A stretch of 64,000 bases of DNA, from the NCBI RefSeq assembly GCF_003614435.1, contig NZ_CP025546.1:5456001-5520000 (forward strand), given 5' to 3'. Below are positions 33,720 through 41,200 of the stretch, one piece after another. The DNA is from Mycobacterium paragordonae. GTDB taxonomy: Bacteria; Actinomycetota; Actinomycetes; Mycobacteriales; Mycobacteriaceae. The position numbers and the translations under genes were made by a program. The notes under the pieces are model-generated. The model did no database searches and was not told the DNA's origin. It saw only the letters and a list, made by a program, of their open reading frames with translations. Within the stretch, counting starts at the first letter, position 1; each line of letters opens with the position of its first letter.

Positions 33720-33966
33720 TCCGGAGATGGCCCAGCTGCGGGGCCGGCACACCCAGAGAATGGGCGAACTGTACCGCGCCTTCTTGGAGGAAAACCAAAA
33801 CATCGACGCCGACCTTCCCGAGGACAGCTGGACGCCGGAGCAAACCAAAATGTGGTGGGAGTTCACGGCGGAGGAAACCAAGCGCTTCGCCGAGGAACGA
33901 GCAGCGCTTGCGGAGCGTCTGAGGACTGAGCATCGGCGCGAACGCGAACGCGGCGCGCCCGCATAG
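33706..33966 (+). CDS. Small Glu-rich partner protein
   Basis: 86 aa, charged, helical ('GRHTQRMGELYRAFLEENQNI', 'WTPEQTKMWWEFTAEETKRFAEERAALAERLRTEHRRER'). The ATG lies inside the end of the GNAT-like gene (14-bp overlap), so they are co-translated. Not recognised. The layout, a larger enzyme-like protein followed by a small acidic partner, resembles effector-antidote pairs, but nothing in the sequence proves that. Confidence 0.68.
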   Translation: MARISPEMAQLRGRHTQRMGELYRAFLEENQNIDADLPEDSWTPEQTKMWWEFTAEETKRFAEERAALAERLRTEHRRERERGAPA

Positions 33967-34045
33967 CCTGACGCGGGCAGGCGTGCTTCGCCTTGCCGAT
34001 CACGTCCTGCATGGCTAAACGTTGGTTTCACCAGCCAAAACGCTG

Positions 34046-34119
34046 TGCCCCCAGTCGGACTCGAACCGACACTTGGCGGATTTTAAGTCCGCTGCCTCTG
34101 CCAATTGGGCTATGGGGGC
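34046..34119 (-). tRNA. leuX: tRNA-Leu (anticodon UAA), short variable arm
   Basis: 74 nt on the reverse strand. Acceptor GCCCCCA/TGGGGGC with discriminator A; anticodon stem GCGGA/TCCGC with loop CTTAAAA (anticodon TAA); variable loop of 5 nt; T arm GTCGG/CCGAC with TTCGAGT. CCA is not encoded. Bacterial tRNA-Leu normally has a long variable arm; this one is class I in shape. M. tuberculosis has a leuX gene next to the PE8/PPE15 locus in my recollection, which fits. Confidence 0.88.
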
Positions 34120-34479
34120 TTGCACGATAAACAGTGGCGAATCTAGCGCGCGCAGGCTAGATCCGGGACGCTGCATACCCCGAAACGCTAGCGTGCGCGA
34201 CAGCCGCTTCCTATGTAGGATCGCGCGCCGCGCGCCCAAAGATGGCCCCAGACCCCATGGGCAAGATGACGCGGCCGTATCGCCCGCCAAGAGCTTGTTA
34301 AAACTGCGAGCGCCCTCGTTAAGAAGCCGTAAACGTCCGTCACGCTGCGCTTTTCGACCATAACTGTGGAGCTCGGGCTAGTTAGCGTTACGCCAACGCA
34401 CAGGGGCCGGTACGCAAACACACAGGGGCGACCAGGGGATTCAACGGTCGCCATGTCTTCACACCATAAGGAGCAATAG
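34120..34479. other. Upstream region of the PE gene, no gene seen
   Basis: 360 bp between the tRNA and the PE gene without a credible coding frame. Presumably contains the promoter of the PE/PPE/esx operon. AAGGAG stands 6 nt before the PE start at 34480. Confidence 0.5.
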
Positions 34480-35358
34480 ATGTCATTCCTGACAGCAGTG
34501 CCCGCAGAATTGGCCGCCGCGGCGGCGCAGTTGGGAGCGATCGGCAGTGCACTCGCGGCGCAGAACGCCGGTGCCGCGGCCCCGACCACCGCGATCGCGC
34601 CGGCGGCCGCCGACCAGGTCTCGCTCATCCAATCCGGCATCTTCACCGCGTACGGCGCGCTGTATCAGCAGATCGCTGCCGAAGCGCAGGCGATGCAAGA
34701 GCAGTTTGTGCAGACCCTGGGCCTCAGCAGCGGCACGTACGAGTCATCCGAGGCGGCCAACGCAGCCGCGGCAACGTTGAGTTCCGGCACGGGGTCCGCG
34801 GCAGCTACGGCCGCCTCTTCGCCGATTGACGACTTCGTCAACCAGATATCCACGCTGCTCGGTGGCCCCGTTACCAGCGTCGGCGGGCAGCCGTTCAGCT
34901 TGTCGGGCAACATGGCCAACATCGGGAGCTACGAGATCGGTAACTTCGCCTCGGCCTCCTCGAACATGCTGGGTCTGACCAGCGGTGGCCTGTTCCCCGA
35001 GGGCTTCGGTGTCCCCGAAGACATCGCGGCCGACGCCGCGGTCGAAGGTGCGGCAATCGAAGGCGGTCTCACCGGCGCCGGTGGTGCTGTGGGTCCGGTG
35101 GCTGCCAGCGTCGGAAACTCGACGCTGGTCGGCGCGATGTCGGCCCCGCCGAGCTGGGCCGCCGGAACCACGCTGGTGTCCAGCACGGCACCGTCCGCGC
35201 TGTCCGGTGCCAGCATCACGGCCGCCCCGGCGGCCGGCGCCGGGGGCATCTACCCCGGTGTTCCGGGCCTGGCCTCGGCTGCACGCAACAGCGCCGGCTT
35301 CGGGGCACCGCGCTACGGCGTGAAGCCGATCGTCATGCCGAAACTGACTGCCGTCTAA
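34480..35358 (+). CDS. PE family protein, PE8-like
   Basis: 292 aa. N-terminal PE helical hairpin (residues 1-95) starts MSFLTAVPAELAAAAAQLGA; the helix pair ends with 'GLSSGTYESSEAANAAAA', whose YESSE is the YxxxD/E secretion signal for type VII systems. The C-terminal half ends in 'FGAPRYGVKPIVMPKLTAV'. Together with the following PPE gene it should form the PE-PPE dimer recognised by EspG5 and exported by ESX-5, as for PE8-PPE15 of M. tuberculosis, with which gene order agrees. AAGGAG ribosome site. Confidence 0.88.
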   Translation: MSFLTAVPAELAAAAAQLGAIGSALAAQNAGAAAPTTAIAPAAADQVSLIQSGIFTAYGALYQQIAAEAQAMQEQFVQTLGLSSGTYESSEAANAAAATLSSGTGSAAATAASSPIDDFVNQISTLLGGPVTSVGGQPFSLSGNMANIGSYEIGNFASASSNMLGLTSGGLFPEGFGVPEDIAADAAVEGAAIEGGLTGAGGAVGPVAASVGNSTLVGAMSAPPSWAAGTTLVSSTAPSALSGASITAAPAAGAGGIYPGVPGLASAARNSAGFGAPRYGVKPIVMPKLTAV

Positions 35359-35410
35359 GCCACCGAATCCACCAGCGACCACCAACAAGCCAAGAGAGAC
35401 GGGATAGCAA

Positions 35411-36589
35411 ATGTCTTACGCAGGTTTCCCCCCTGAGGTGAACTCCGGGCTCATGTACAGCGGCGCGGGCGCCGGACCGTTCATGGCTGCCGCGGCAGCC
35501 TGGAACAACCTGGCCTCCGAGCTGAGCACCACAGCCGCACAGTACGAGTCGATCATCACCTCGCTGACCACCGAGCAGTGGACCGGTGCCGGGTCGGCGT
35601 CGGCGGCCGCTGCCGCCCAGCCCTACGTGGAATGGCTGACCACGACGGCGACAGCCGCCGAGCAGGCGGGCATCCAGGCCGCCGCATCGGCGGCCGCCTA
35701 TGAGGCGGCGTTCACCGCGACGGTGCCGCCGCCGGTGATCGCGGCCAACCGGGCATTGCTCGCCGCGCTGGTGGCCACCAACTTCCTGGGCATCAACACG
35801 CCGGCGATCATGGCGACCGAGGCCCAGTACATGGAAATGTGGGTCCAGGACGTTGTCGCGATGACCACCTACCAGGCCGGCGCGGCAGCAGCAGCGGTTC
35901 TTGAGCCACTGGTGCCGGCGACACAGACCACCAACCCGGGTGGCGCGGGCGCCCAGGCCGCCGCTGTGTCTGCTGCCCAGGCCGTTGGTCCCGCCGCCTC
36001 CTTGGGCGACATCGTCACCGGCCTGCAGAGCGAGTTGTCCAACCTGACCCTCGGCACCTCCTCGATCGGGACTGGCCTGTTCAATGCCTTGCCTGTCCCC
36101 GTGCAGGAAGCGCTCACCGCGTTGGACGGCTTCCTTGGCACCCCGCTGATCTTCAACGGCATCCAGCAGGTCGGTGTCACGGCGTCGTGGTTCATGTTCG
36201 CCGCCATCCCGAACGGCATCTTCGCCGGTCACACGATCGACGCCAACATCGCGGCCGCAGCCGCGGAGGCGGCCGCCCCGGCGGCGGCCGCGGCCGAGGG
36301 CGCGGCCGCCGGCCTGGCCAGCGAGGTGGGAGCCGCGGGCGCCCTGGGCGAGGCGTCCCTCGTCGGGAGCCTGTCGGTGCCGGCCAGCTGGGCCGGCGCT
36401 GCTCCGGTGGCGCAGGCGGCCGGAACCGCGCTGGCGGGCAGCGGCTGGACCGTCCCCGAGGAAGGCGCGGCTCCGGGAATGATGGCCGGCATGCCTGGCA
36501 TGGCCGCGGCCGCCAAGGGCGCCGGCGCCTACGCCGGGCCGCGGTACGGCTTCAAGCCGATCGTCATGCCCAAGCAGGTCGTTGTGTGA
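35411..36589 (+). CDS. PPE family protein (SVP subclass), PPE15-like
   Basis: 392 aa. PPE domain (residues 1-175) begins 'SYAGFPPEVNSGLMYSGAG' and holds the WxG-type turn 'LTTEQWTGAGSASA'. The SVP-subclass motif is 'GSLSVPASWAGAAP' near residue 318. The C-terminus 'GAYAGPRYGFKPIVMPKQVVV' is nearly the same as that of the preceding PE protein. Length is as for PPE15 (about 391). Follows the PE gene by 52 bp and precedes the esx pair; an ESX-5 substrate by family rules. Confidence 0.9.
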   Translation: MSYAGFPPEVNSGLMYSGAGAGPFMAAAAAWNNLASELSTTAAQYESIITSLTTEQWTGAGSASAAAAAQPYVEWLTTTATAAEQAGIQAAASAAAYEAAFTATVPPPVIAANRALLAALVATNFLGINTPAIMATEAQYMEMWVQDVVAMTTYQAGAAAAAVLEPLVPATQTTNPGGAGAQAAAVSAAQAVGPAASLGDIVTGLQSELSNLTLGTSSIGTGLFNALPVPVQEALTALDGFLGTPLIFNGIQQVGVTASWFMFAAIPNGIFAGHTIDANIAAAAAEAAAPAAAAAEGAAAGLASEVGAAGALGEASLVGSLSVPASWAGAAPVAQAAGTALAGSGWTVPEEGAAPGMMAGMPGMAAAAKGAGAYAGPRYGFKPIVMPKQVVV

Positions 36590-36707
36590 CGTCAGAAAAA
36601 AGGGGGGACAAGTCACTCGTTTAGGCCAGCAATCAGCCGCCGAGCCGTAGTCTCTACCGCTGGACGGCAAGCACAAGCACGATCAACTACGAGATAGGAG
36701 ACGCACT

Positions 36708-37004
36708 ATGGCAGCACGTTTCATGACCGACCCGCACGCGATGCGCGACATGGCGGGCCGGTTCGAGACCCACGCTCAGACCGTCGAGGACGAGGCCCGT
36801 CGCATGTGGGCGTCCTCGCAGAACATCGCCGGCGCCGGCTGGAGCGGTCTGGCCTCGGCCACCTCGCTGGACACCATGGGCCAGATGAACACGGCCTTCC
36901 GCAACATCGTCAACATGCTGCACGGCGTTCGTGACGGACTGATCCGCGACGCGAACAACTACGAGCAGCAAGAGCAGGCCTCCCAGCAGATCCTCGGCAG
37001 CTAA
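36708..37004 (+). CDS. EsxJ/K-type (CFP-10-like) WXG100 protein
   Basis: 98 aa, the exact length of the EsxJ/K/M/P/W group, and ends in QILGS as that group does. WxG turn in '[15 protein letters not shown]'; secretion motif YxxxE in '[12 protein letters not shown]'. Forms a four-helix dimer with the next protein and leaves through ESX-5. AGGAG ribosome site. By synteny this is the esxJ position (Rv1038c). Confidence 0.92.
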   Translation: MAARFMTDPHAMRDMAGRFETHAQTVEDEARRMWASSQNIAGAGWSGLASATSLDTMGQMNTAFRNIVNMLHGVRDGLIRDANNYEQQEQASQQILGS

Positions 37005-37033
37005 GTACGGGACCCAGGAAAGGACTTCGAAAA

Positions 37034-37318
37034 ATGACGATCAATTACCAGTTCGGCGACGTCGACGCCCACGGTGCGCTCATCCGCGCACAGGCCGCGA
37101 ACTTGGAGGCCGAGCACCAGTCCATCGTTCGCGATGTGCTGGCTGCCGGTGACTTCTGGGGCGGCGCCGGTTCGGTGGCTTGCCAGGAGTTCATCGCCCA
37201 GTTGGGCCGCAACTTCCAGGTGATCTACGAGCAGGCCAACGCCCACGGCCAGAAGGTCCAGAGCGCCGGCAACAACATGGCGCAGACCGACAGCGCCGTC
37301 GGGTCCAGCTGGGCCTGA
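37034..37318 (+). CDS. EsxI/L-type (ESAT-6-like, Mtb9.9 family) WXG100 protein
   Basis: 94 aa, the exact length of the EsxI/L/N/O/V group; begins MTINYQFGDVDAHGA as they do. The turn is 'AAGDFWGGAGSVACQEF'. No YxxxD/E tail, as expected since the partner carries it. Follows the EsxJ-type gene by 29 bp with AAAGGA before the start. By synteny the esxI position (Rv1037c). Confidence 0.92.
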   Translation: MTINYQFGDVDAHGALIRAQAANLEAEHQSIVRDVLAAGDFWGGAGSVACQEFIAQLGRNFQVIYEQANAHGQKVQSAGNNMAQTDSAVGSSWA

Positions 37319-37336
37319 CACAGCTTTCATCAACGG

Positions 37337-37369
37337 CGTGGCCGCACACCGTCAAGGTGTGCGGCCACG
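37337..37369 (+). terminator. Strong hairpin terminator after the esx pair
   Basis: Perfect 14-bp stem (CGTGGCCGCACACC with GGTGTGCGGCCACG) and a 5-nt loop GTCAA, 19 bp after the EsxI-type stop codon. It is followed by TCGTTTCTG, so it is an I-shaped mycobacterial terminator with only a weak U tract. Confidence 0.85.
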
Positions 37370-37807
37370 TCGTTTCTGGGCTGCCCGCCCGCTCGCCCAT
37401 CGTTTGCCAGCGGGCACTGTTTCGATAGTCGAGGACAGCGGGTACCGCCGTTGCGCGGGCCCGCACACCACATCCGGCCACGGGCAGAACAGTCGGCGGA
37501 CATCCGCGCTGAGGACCCGGCTGCCACCATGTCGTCCACAGGAATAGGCGTCGGCACACGGCGCCGGCGATTTGCTCGCTGAGCCCCCTCCCCCGATACC
37601 CGGTCAGCCTGCACCTCGTGCGCCGTTACGACTAATCAGGTTGTGCCACAGATCTTTTGCTGTCCGCAATACGAGCTGACGACGGGTAGCCGAGTGTCAC
37701 CGGCCCACCCGCGACCGACGCTCGGACACGGTTGCCCGGTATCATTACATTTGAGGTTTCTATGAAGACCGTGACAACCATATGTGTGGTTGAAAGAATG
37801 ATCCAAT
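37370..37807. other. Intergenic region before trcR, no gene seen
   Basis: 438 bp without a credible coding frame. The last about 120 bp (37690-37807) are AT-richer than the rest. TrcR is known to bind AT-rich sequence in its own promoter, so this is the likely control region. In M. tuberculosis insertion-sequence genes sit between esxI and trcR; nothing like a transposase is seen here. Confidence 0.5.
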
Positions 37808-38581
37808 ATGACCGCAATGCAGGGATACGCGCGTAGCCAACGTCCACGGCAGGCGATTCTGGGGCAGTTGCCCCGGATTAACCGGGCTGACGGTTCACCG
37901 ATCCGGGTGTTGCTGGTCGACGACGAACCGGCCCTGACCAATCTGGTCAAGATGGCGCTGCACTACGAGGGCTGGGACGTTGAGATCGCCCACAACGGGC
38001 GCGAGGCCATCGCCAAGTTCGACCGAATCAACCCCGACGTGCTGGTCCTGGACATCATGCTGCCCGACGTGGACGGCCTGCAGATCCTGCAGCGGGTCCG
38101 GGAATCCGAGTCCTACACGCCCACCCTGTTCCTCACCGCGCGCGACTCGGTGATGGACCGAGTCACCGGTCTCACCGCCGGCGCCGACGACTACATGACC
38201 AAGCCGTTCAGCCTCGAGGAGCTGGTGGCCCGGCTACGCGGCCTGCTGCGGCGTTCCAGCCACCTGGCCCCGCCCGCCGACGAGTCCCTCAAGGTGGGCG
38301 ACCTCAAGCTGGACGCGGCCAGCCGGGAGGTCACCCGTGGCGGCACCCCGATGTCGCTGTCGTCGACCGAGTTCGAATTGCTCCGGTTCCTGATGCGCAA
38401 TCCGCGACGCGCGCTCAGCCGCACCGAGATCCTGGACCGCGTGTGGAACTACGACTTCGCCGGCCGCACCAGCATCGTCGACCTGTACATTTCTTACTTG
38501 AGAAAGAAGATCGACGCCGATAGAGAGCCGATGATCCACACCGTCCGTGGCATTGGATACATGCTCCGACCACCGGAATGA
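37808..38581 (+). CDS. trcR: Two-component response regulator TrcR
   Basis: 257 aa, the same length as M. tuberculosis TrcR. Receiver domain (residues about 33-150): acidic pair in 'RVLLVDDEPALTNLV', phospho-acceptor Asp in 'VLVLDIMLPDVDGLQ', Lys in 'DDYMTKPFSLEELVARL'. OmpR/PhoB winged helix at the end: 'LSSTEFELLRFLMRNPRRALSRTEILDRVW', 'TSIVDLYISYLRKKID', 'HTVRGIGYMLRPPE'. A 32-residue extension precedes the receiver. It lies 8 bp before trcS. TrcR autoregulates and represses Rv1057 in M. tuberculosis. Confidence 0.85.
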   Translation: MTAMQGYARSQRPRQAILGQLPRINRADGSPIRVLLVDDEPALTNLVKMALHYEGWDVEIAHNGREAIAKFDRINPDVLVLDIMLPDVDGLQILQRVRESESYTPTLFLTARDSVMDRVTGLTAGADDYMTKPFSLEELVARLRGLLRRSSHLAPPADESLKVGDLKLDAASREVTRGGTPMSLSSTEFELLRFLMRNPRRALSRTEILDRVWNYDFAGRTSIVDLYISYLRKKIDADREPMIHTVRGIGYMLRPPE

Positions 38582-38588
38582 GCTTGGC

Positions 38589-40115
38589 ATGACGGGGGAC
38601 CGCCAAATCCCGCGGTGGCTCCCCCGTTCTTTGCGCCGGCAGCTGTTGCTGGGCGTACTGACGGTGGTGACACTCGTGTTGGTGGCGGTCGGCGTCGTCT
38701 CGGTGCTGACCCTGCGTGGCTACGTCACCGCGATGAACGACGCCGAAGTCGCCGAGTCGATGCACGCGTTCACGCACGCTTACGGCCGGTACCGCAACGG
38801 CGAACACACCTCGATCCACAAAGGAAACCCGCCCGTCTCCGAGGCCCTGCTAGAGTTCACCGGGCAGACACCCGGAAACCTGATCGCCGTTGTCCGCGAC
38901 GGCAAAGTCGTTGCCTCGGCGGTCTTTTCCGAGGATGAACCGCGGCCCGCGCCACCCGACGTCGTCCGGGCCATCGAAGCGCAGTCGTGGACCGACGGCC
39001 CGTCCCGGGTCGAGAACCTGGGCAGCCTCGGCCCGCATCAGGTCGACAGCCGCACCGCCGGGTCCGACCGGCTGGTGGTCGGGGTTTCCCTGAGCCTCGC
39101 CGACCAGATCATCGCCCGCAAGCAACTCACCACCGCTCTGCTGGTGGCCACCGCGTTGGTGATCACGGCCGCGCTGACCGCCTGGGTGGTGGGTTACGCC
39201 CTACGCCCGCTGAGCCGCGTGGCCGCGACGGCCGCTGAGGTCGCCGCCATGCCTCTGGCCGACGAAGACCACAAGATCAGCGTGCGGGTCCGGCGCGAAG
39301 ACACCGACCCCGACAACGAGGTCGGAATCGTCGGGCACACCCTCAACAAACTGCTCGACAACGTCGACAGCGCGCTGGCACATCGCGTCGAATCCGACTT
39401 GCGGATGCGGCAATTCATCACCGACGCCAGTCACGAACTGCGGACGCCGTTGGCGGCTATCCAGGGTTACGCCGAATTGACCCGTCAGGACAGCTCGGCG
39501 CTGCCTCCGACCACCGAATACGCCTTGGCGCGCATCGAGTCCGAGGCGCGGCGAATGGCCTCACTGGTCGACGAACTGCTGCTGCTCTCCCGCCTCGGTG
39601 AAGGGCAGGATCTGGAGTCCGAAGATCTGGACTTCACCAACCTGGTGATGAATGCGGTCAACGACGCGGCCGTCGCGGCACCGACGCACCAGTGGGTCAA
39701 AAAGCTGCCCGAGCAACCGGTGTGGGTCACCGGAGACCACGCCCGGCTCCATCAGGCCGTCAGCAACCTGCTCACCAACGCCTGGGTGCACACGCCTCCC
39801 GACGTTACGGTGACCACGGGCATCACCTGCCATCAGTCCGCCGACCCCGACGGCCCGAGCGCGCCCTATGTCGAATTGACCGTTACCGACGACGGACCCG
39901 ACATCGACCCCGATGTCCTGCCCAGATTGTTCGAGCGATTCGTCCGTGCCGACAAAGCCCGCTCCAACGGAGCGGGCCACGGACTGGGTCTGGCGATCGT
40001 GAATTCGATCGTCAAGGCGCACGGGGGGACGGTCTGCGCCGAATCCGCCAACGGCGAAACGGTTTTTCGCGTGCGGATCCCGATGATCACCCGCCCGCGG
40101 GTGAAGAACTCCTGA
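38589..40115 (+). CDS. trcS: Sensor histidine kinase TrcS
   Basis: 508 aa from the ATG at 38589 (TrcS about 509). Two membrane helices ('QLLLGVLTVVTLVLVAVGVVSV' and 'LLVATALVITAALTAWVVGY') enclose an outside sensor of about 125 residues. HAMP region follows. Phospho-acceptor His in 'FITDASHELRTPLAAIQGY'. ATPase boxes: N 'QAVSNLLTNAWVHTPP', G1 'VTDDGPDIDPDVLPRLFERF', G2 'GAGHGLGLAIVNSIV'. Phosphorylates TrcR; stimulus unknown. Confidence 0.86.
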   Translation: MTGDRQIPRWLPRSLRRQLLLGVLTVVTLVLVAVGVVSVLTLRGYVTAMNDAEVAESMHAFTHAYGRYRNGEHTSIHKGNPPVSEALLEFTGQTPGNLIAVVRDGKVVASAVFSEDEPRPAPPDVVRAIEAQSWTDGPSRVENLGSLGPHQVDSRTAGSDRLVVGVSLSLADQIIARKQLTTALLVATALVITAALTAWVVGYALRPLSRVAATAAEVAAMPLADEDHKISVRVRREDTDPDNEVGIVGHTLNKLLDNVDSALAHRVESDLRMRQFITDASHELRTPLAAIQGYAELTRQDSSALPPTTEYALARIESEARRMASLVDELLLLSRLGEGQDLESEDLDFTNLVMNAVNDAAVAAPTHQWVKKLPEQPVWVTGDHARLHQAVSNLLTNAWVHTPPDVTVTTGITCHQSADPDGPSAPYVELTVTDDGPDIDPDVLPRLFERFVRADKARSNGAGHGLGLAIVNSIVKAHGGTVCAESANGETVFRVRIPMITRPRVKNS

Positions 40116-40127
40116 CGCCGTGGGCCG

Positions 40128-40760
40128 CTATTTCACGACGCGTGACCACTCCTCCAGACGGTCGTATGCCTGCCACCAGATCGCCTCGTGCTGAACTAAA
40201 GAGAGGTCACCGGCTGCCAGCCGACGGTCGGCGTCAGTCAGCATGTCGACCAGGGCTCGCCAGTAGGTGTAGCGGCACAACTCTTGCACATCAGCGCTTT
40301 TGGGCATCAGGACAACTGTCAGGTTTCTGACCGGCACCCGGCCGGGACCGCCCCGAACAAACAGCAGCGCACCAATGGCCAAGTAGACGCCCGCGGCGAA
40401 TACCAGCACGGTGGCGGCTGATGCCAGCACATCTCCAAGCAGCATCTCCGCCAACACCATCAGTGCCGCGCCACCTATCGGCCAGCTCCGCCACAGCAAG
40501 GCTGCATACCGATCATCGATACCCGTGCCCGGTGGGTAGATCGTCAGGCGATAACGACGGACGCCGTACTGACCGACCGCGGCGTCGAACGAGCCCCACC
40601 GACGGCTGCCGTCGAGCAGGTGCCCGCGGGCCGGCGATGGGGGCGGCGTCTCGTTAATCGATTGTGGCGGAACCGGTTCGGTTACTCGGTATCGCGTGAT
40701 CTGCATCCCACTGGTGTACACCGGGCCGACCAACAGCGCCGGGTCCCAAACAGCATCCAT
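40128..40760 (-). CDS. Membrane protein, DUF6611-like
   Basis: About 210 aa from the ATG at 40760 (an ATG at 40706 is also possible; the frame runs to 40910). 'RRWGSFDAAVGQYGVRRYRLTIYPPGTGIDDRYAALLWRSWPIGG' is followed by two membrane helices ('AALMVLAEMLLGD', 'AATVLVFAAGVYLAIGALLFV') and a soluble tail 'TYWRALVDMLTDADRRLAAGD'. The family name is from memory. Sits between trcS and kdp, converging on trcS with a 12-bp gap. Function unknown. Confidence 0.72.
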   Translation of the reverse strand: MDAVWDPALLVGPVYTSGMQITRYRVTEPVPPQSINETPPPSPARGHLLDGSRRWGSFDAAVGQYGVRRYRLTIYPPGTGIDDRYAALLWRSWPIGGAALMVLAEMLLGDVLASAATVLVFAAGVYLAIGALLFVRGGPGRVPVRNLTVVLMPKSADVQELCRYTYWRALVDMLTDADRRLAAGDLSLVQHEAIWWQAYDRLEEWSRVVK

Positions 40761-40946
40761 ACGTAATGACCGCAAACCTTTACAAGACTTTTTCGGCCCC
40801 GGGCCAACTGTGCGCTCTGCGCCCCCTGTGACCGACACCGCATCGTTTCGCTGAGGCCGTAAATATTCCGTAAAGGCGCGCCCCGGTGCCGTTAGGAAAG
40901 TGTCAACCAAAGGCCCTAGCTGGGATGTGCCAATTAGCGTCAGGCT

Positions 40947-40996
40947 GGCCTTGCCTCCGAGTAGTGCGCCAGGGGCTGACTCGACGAGGCCTTTTT
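40947..40996 (+). promoter_or_regulatory. Terminator-like hairpin in the kdp leader
   Basis: GGCCT (40947-40951) pairs with AGGCC (40987-40991), and inside it CGAGT (40958-40962) pairs with ACTCG (40979-40983). Five T residues follow at once (40992-40996). It stands 34 bp before the first kdp-leader reading frame. The form is that of an intrinsic terminator or attenuator; whether an alternative fold exists could not be shown. Confidence 0.45.
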
Positions 40997-41030
40997 GTCT
41001 GCACGGACTATCGCCGAACGGAGTTGCACC

Positions 41031-41114
41031 ATGAGCGTGTTGGCATACATCGCCCTGACTGTGGCGGTGTTCGCCCTGCTCGGTCTGACACAGAAGTTGG
41101 TCGAGCGGTTATGA
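41031..41114 (+). CDS. 27-aa single-helix membrane peptide upstream of kdpF
   Basis: Reads [20 protein letters not shown] and then QKLVERL, stop: one hydrophobic helix with a basic end, much like KdpF in size and plan. Its TGA overlaps the kdpF ATG (ATGA at 41111-41114). It would be inserted in the cell membrane and might help assemble or regulate KdpFABC. Too short for most gene finders; supported by coupling and hydrophobicity only. Confidence 0.62.
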   Translation: MSVLAYIALTVAVFALLGLTQKLVERL

Positions 41115-41200
41115 GTTACCAGAACATCGTCGGCCTGGTGCTGGCAATCCTTCTCGCGCTGTTCATGGTTGGCGCGCTGCTGTTTCCGGAGAGGTTCTAG
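41111..41200 (+). CDS. kdpF: KdpF, small subunit of K+-transporting ATPase
   Basis: 29 aa: [20 protein letters not shown] then GALLFPERF, the usual KdpF pattern (NIVGLVLA...ALL.PE.F). A single membrane helix that stabilises the KdpABC complex. Start overlaps the upstream peptide by ATGA; stop overlaps the kdpA GTG by 1 bp. Confidence 0.9.
   Translation: MSYQNIVGLVLAILLALFMVGALLFPERF

Noticed and set aside
37370..37807. Insertion sequence between the esx pair and trcR
   Set aside because: M. tuberculosis carries IS genes at this place, but no transposase fragment or terminal inverted repeat is visible here.
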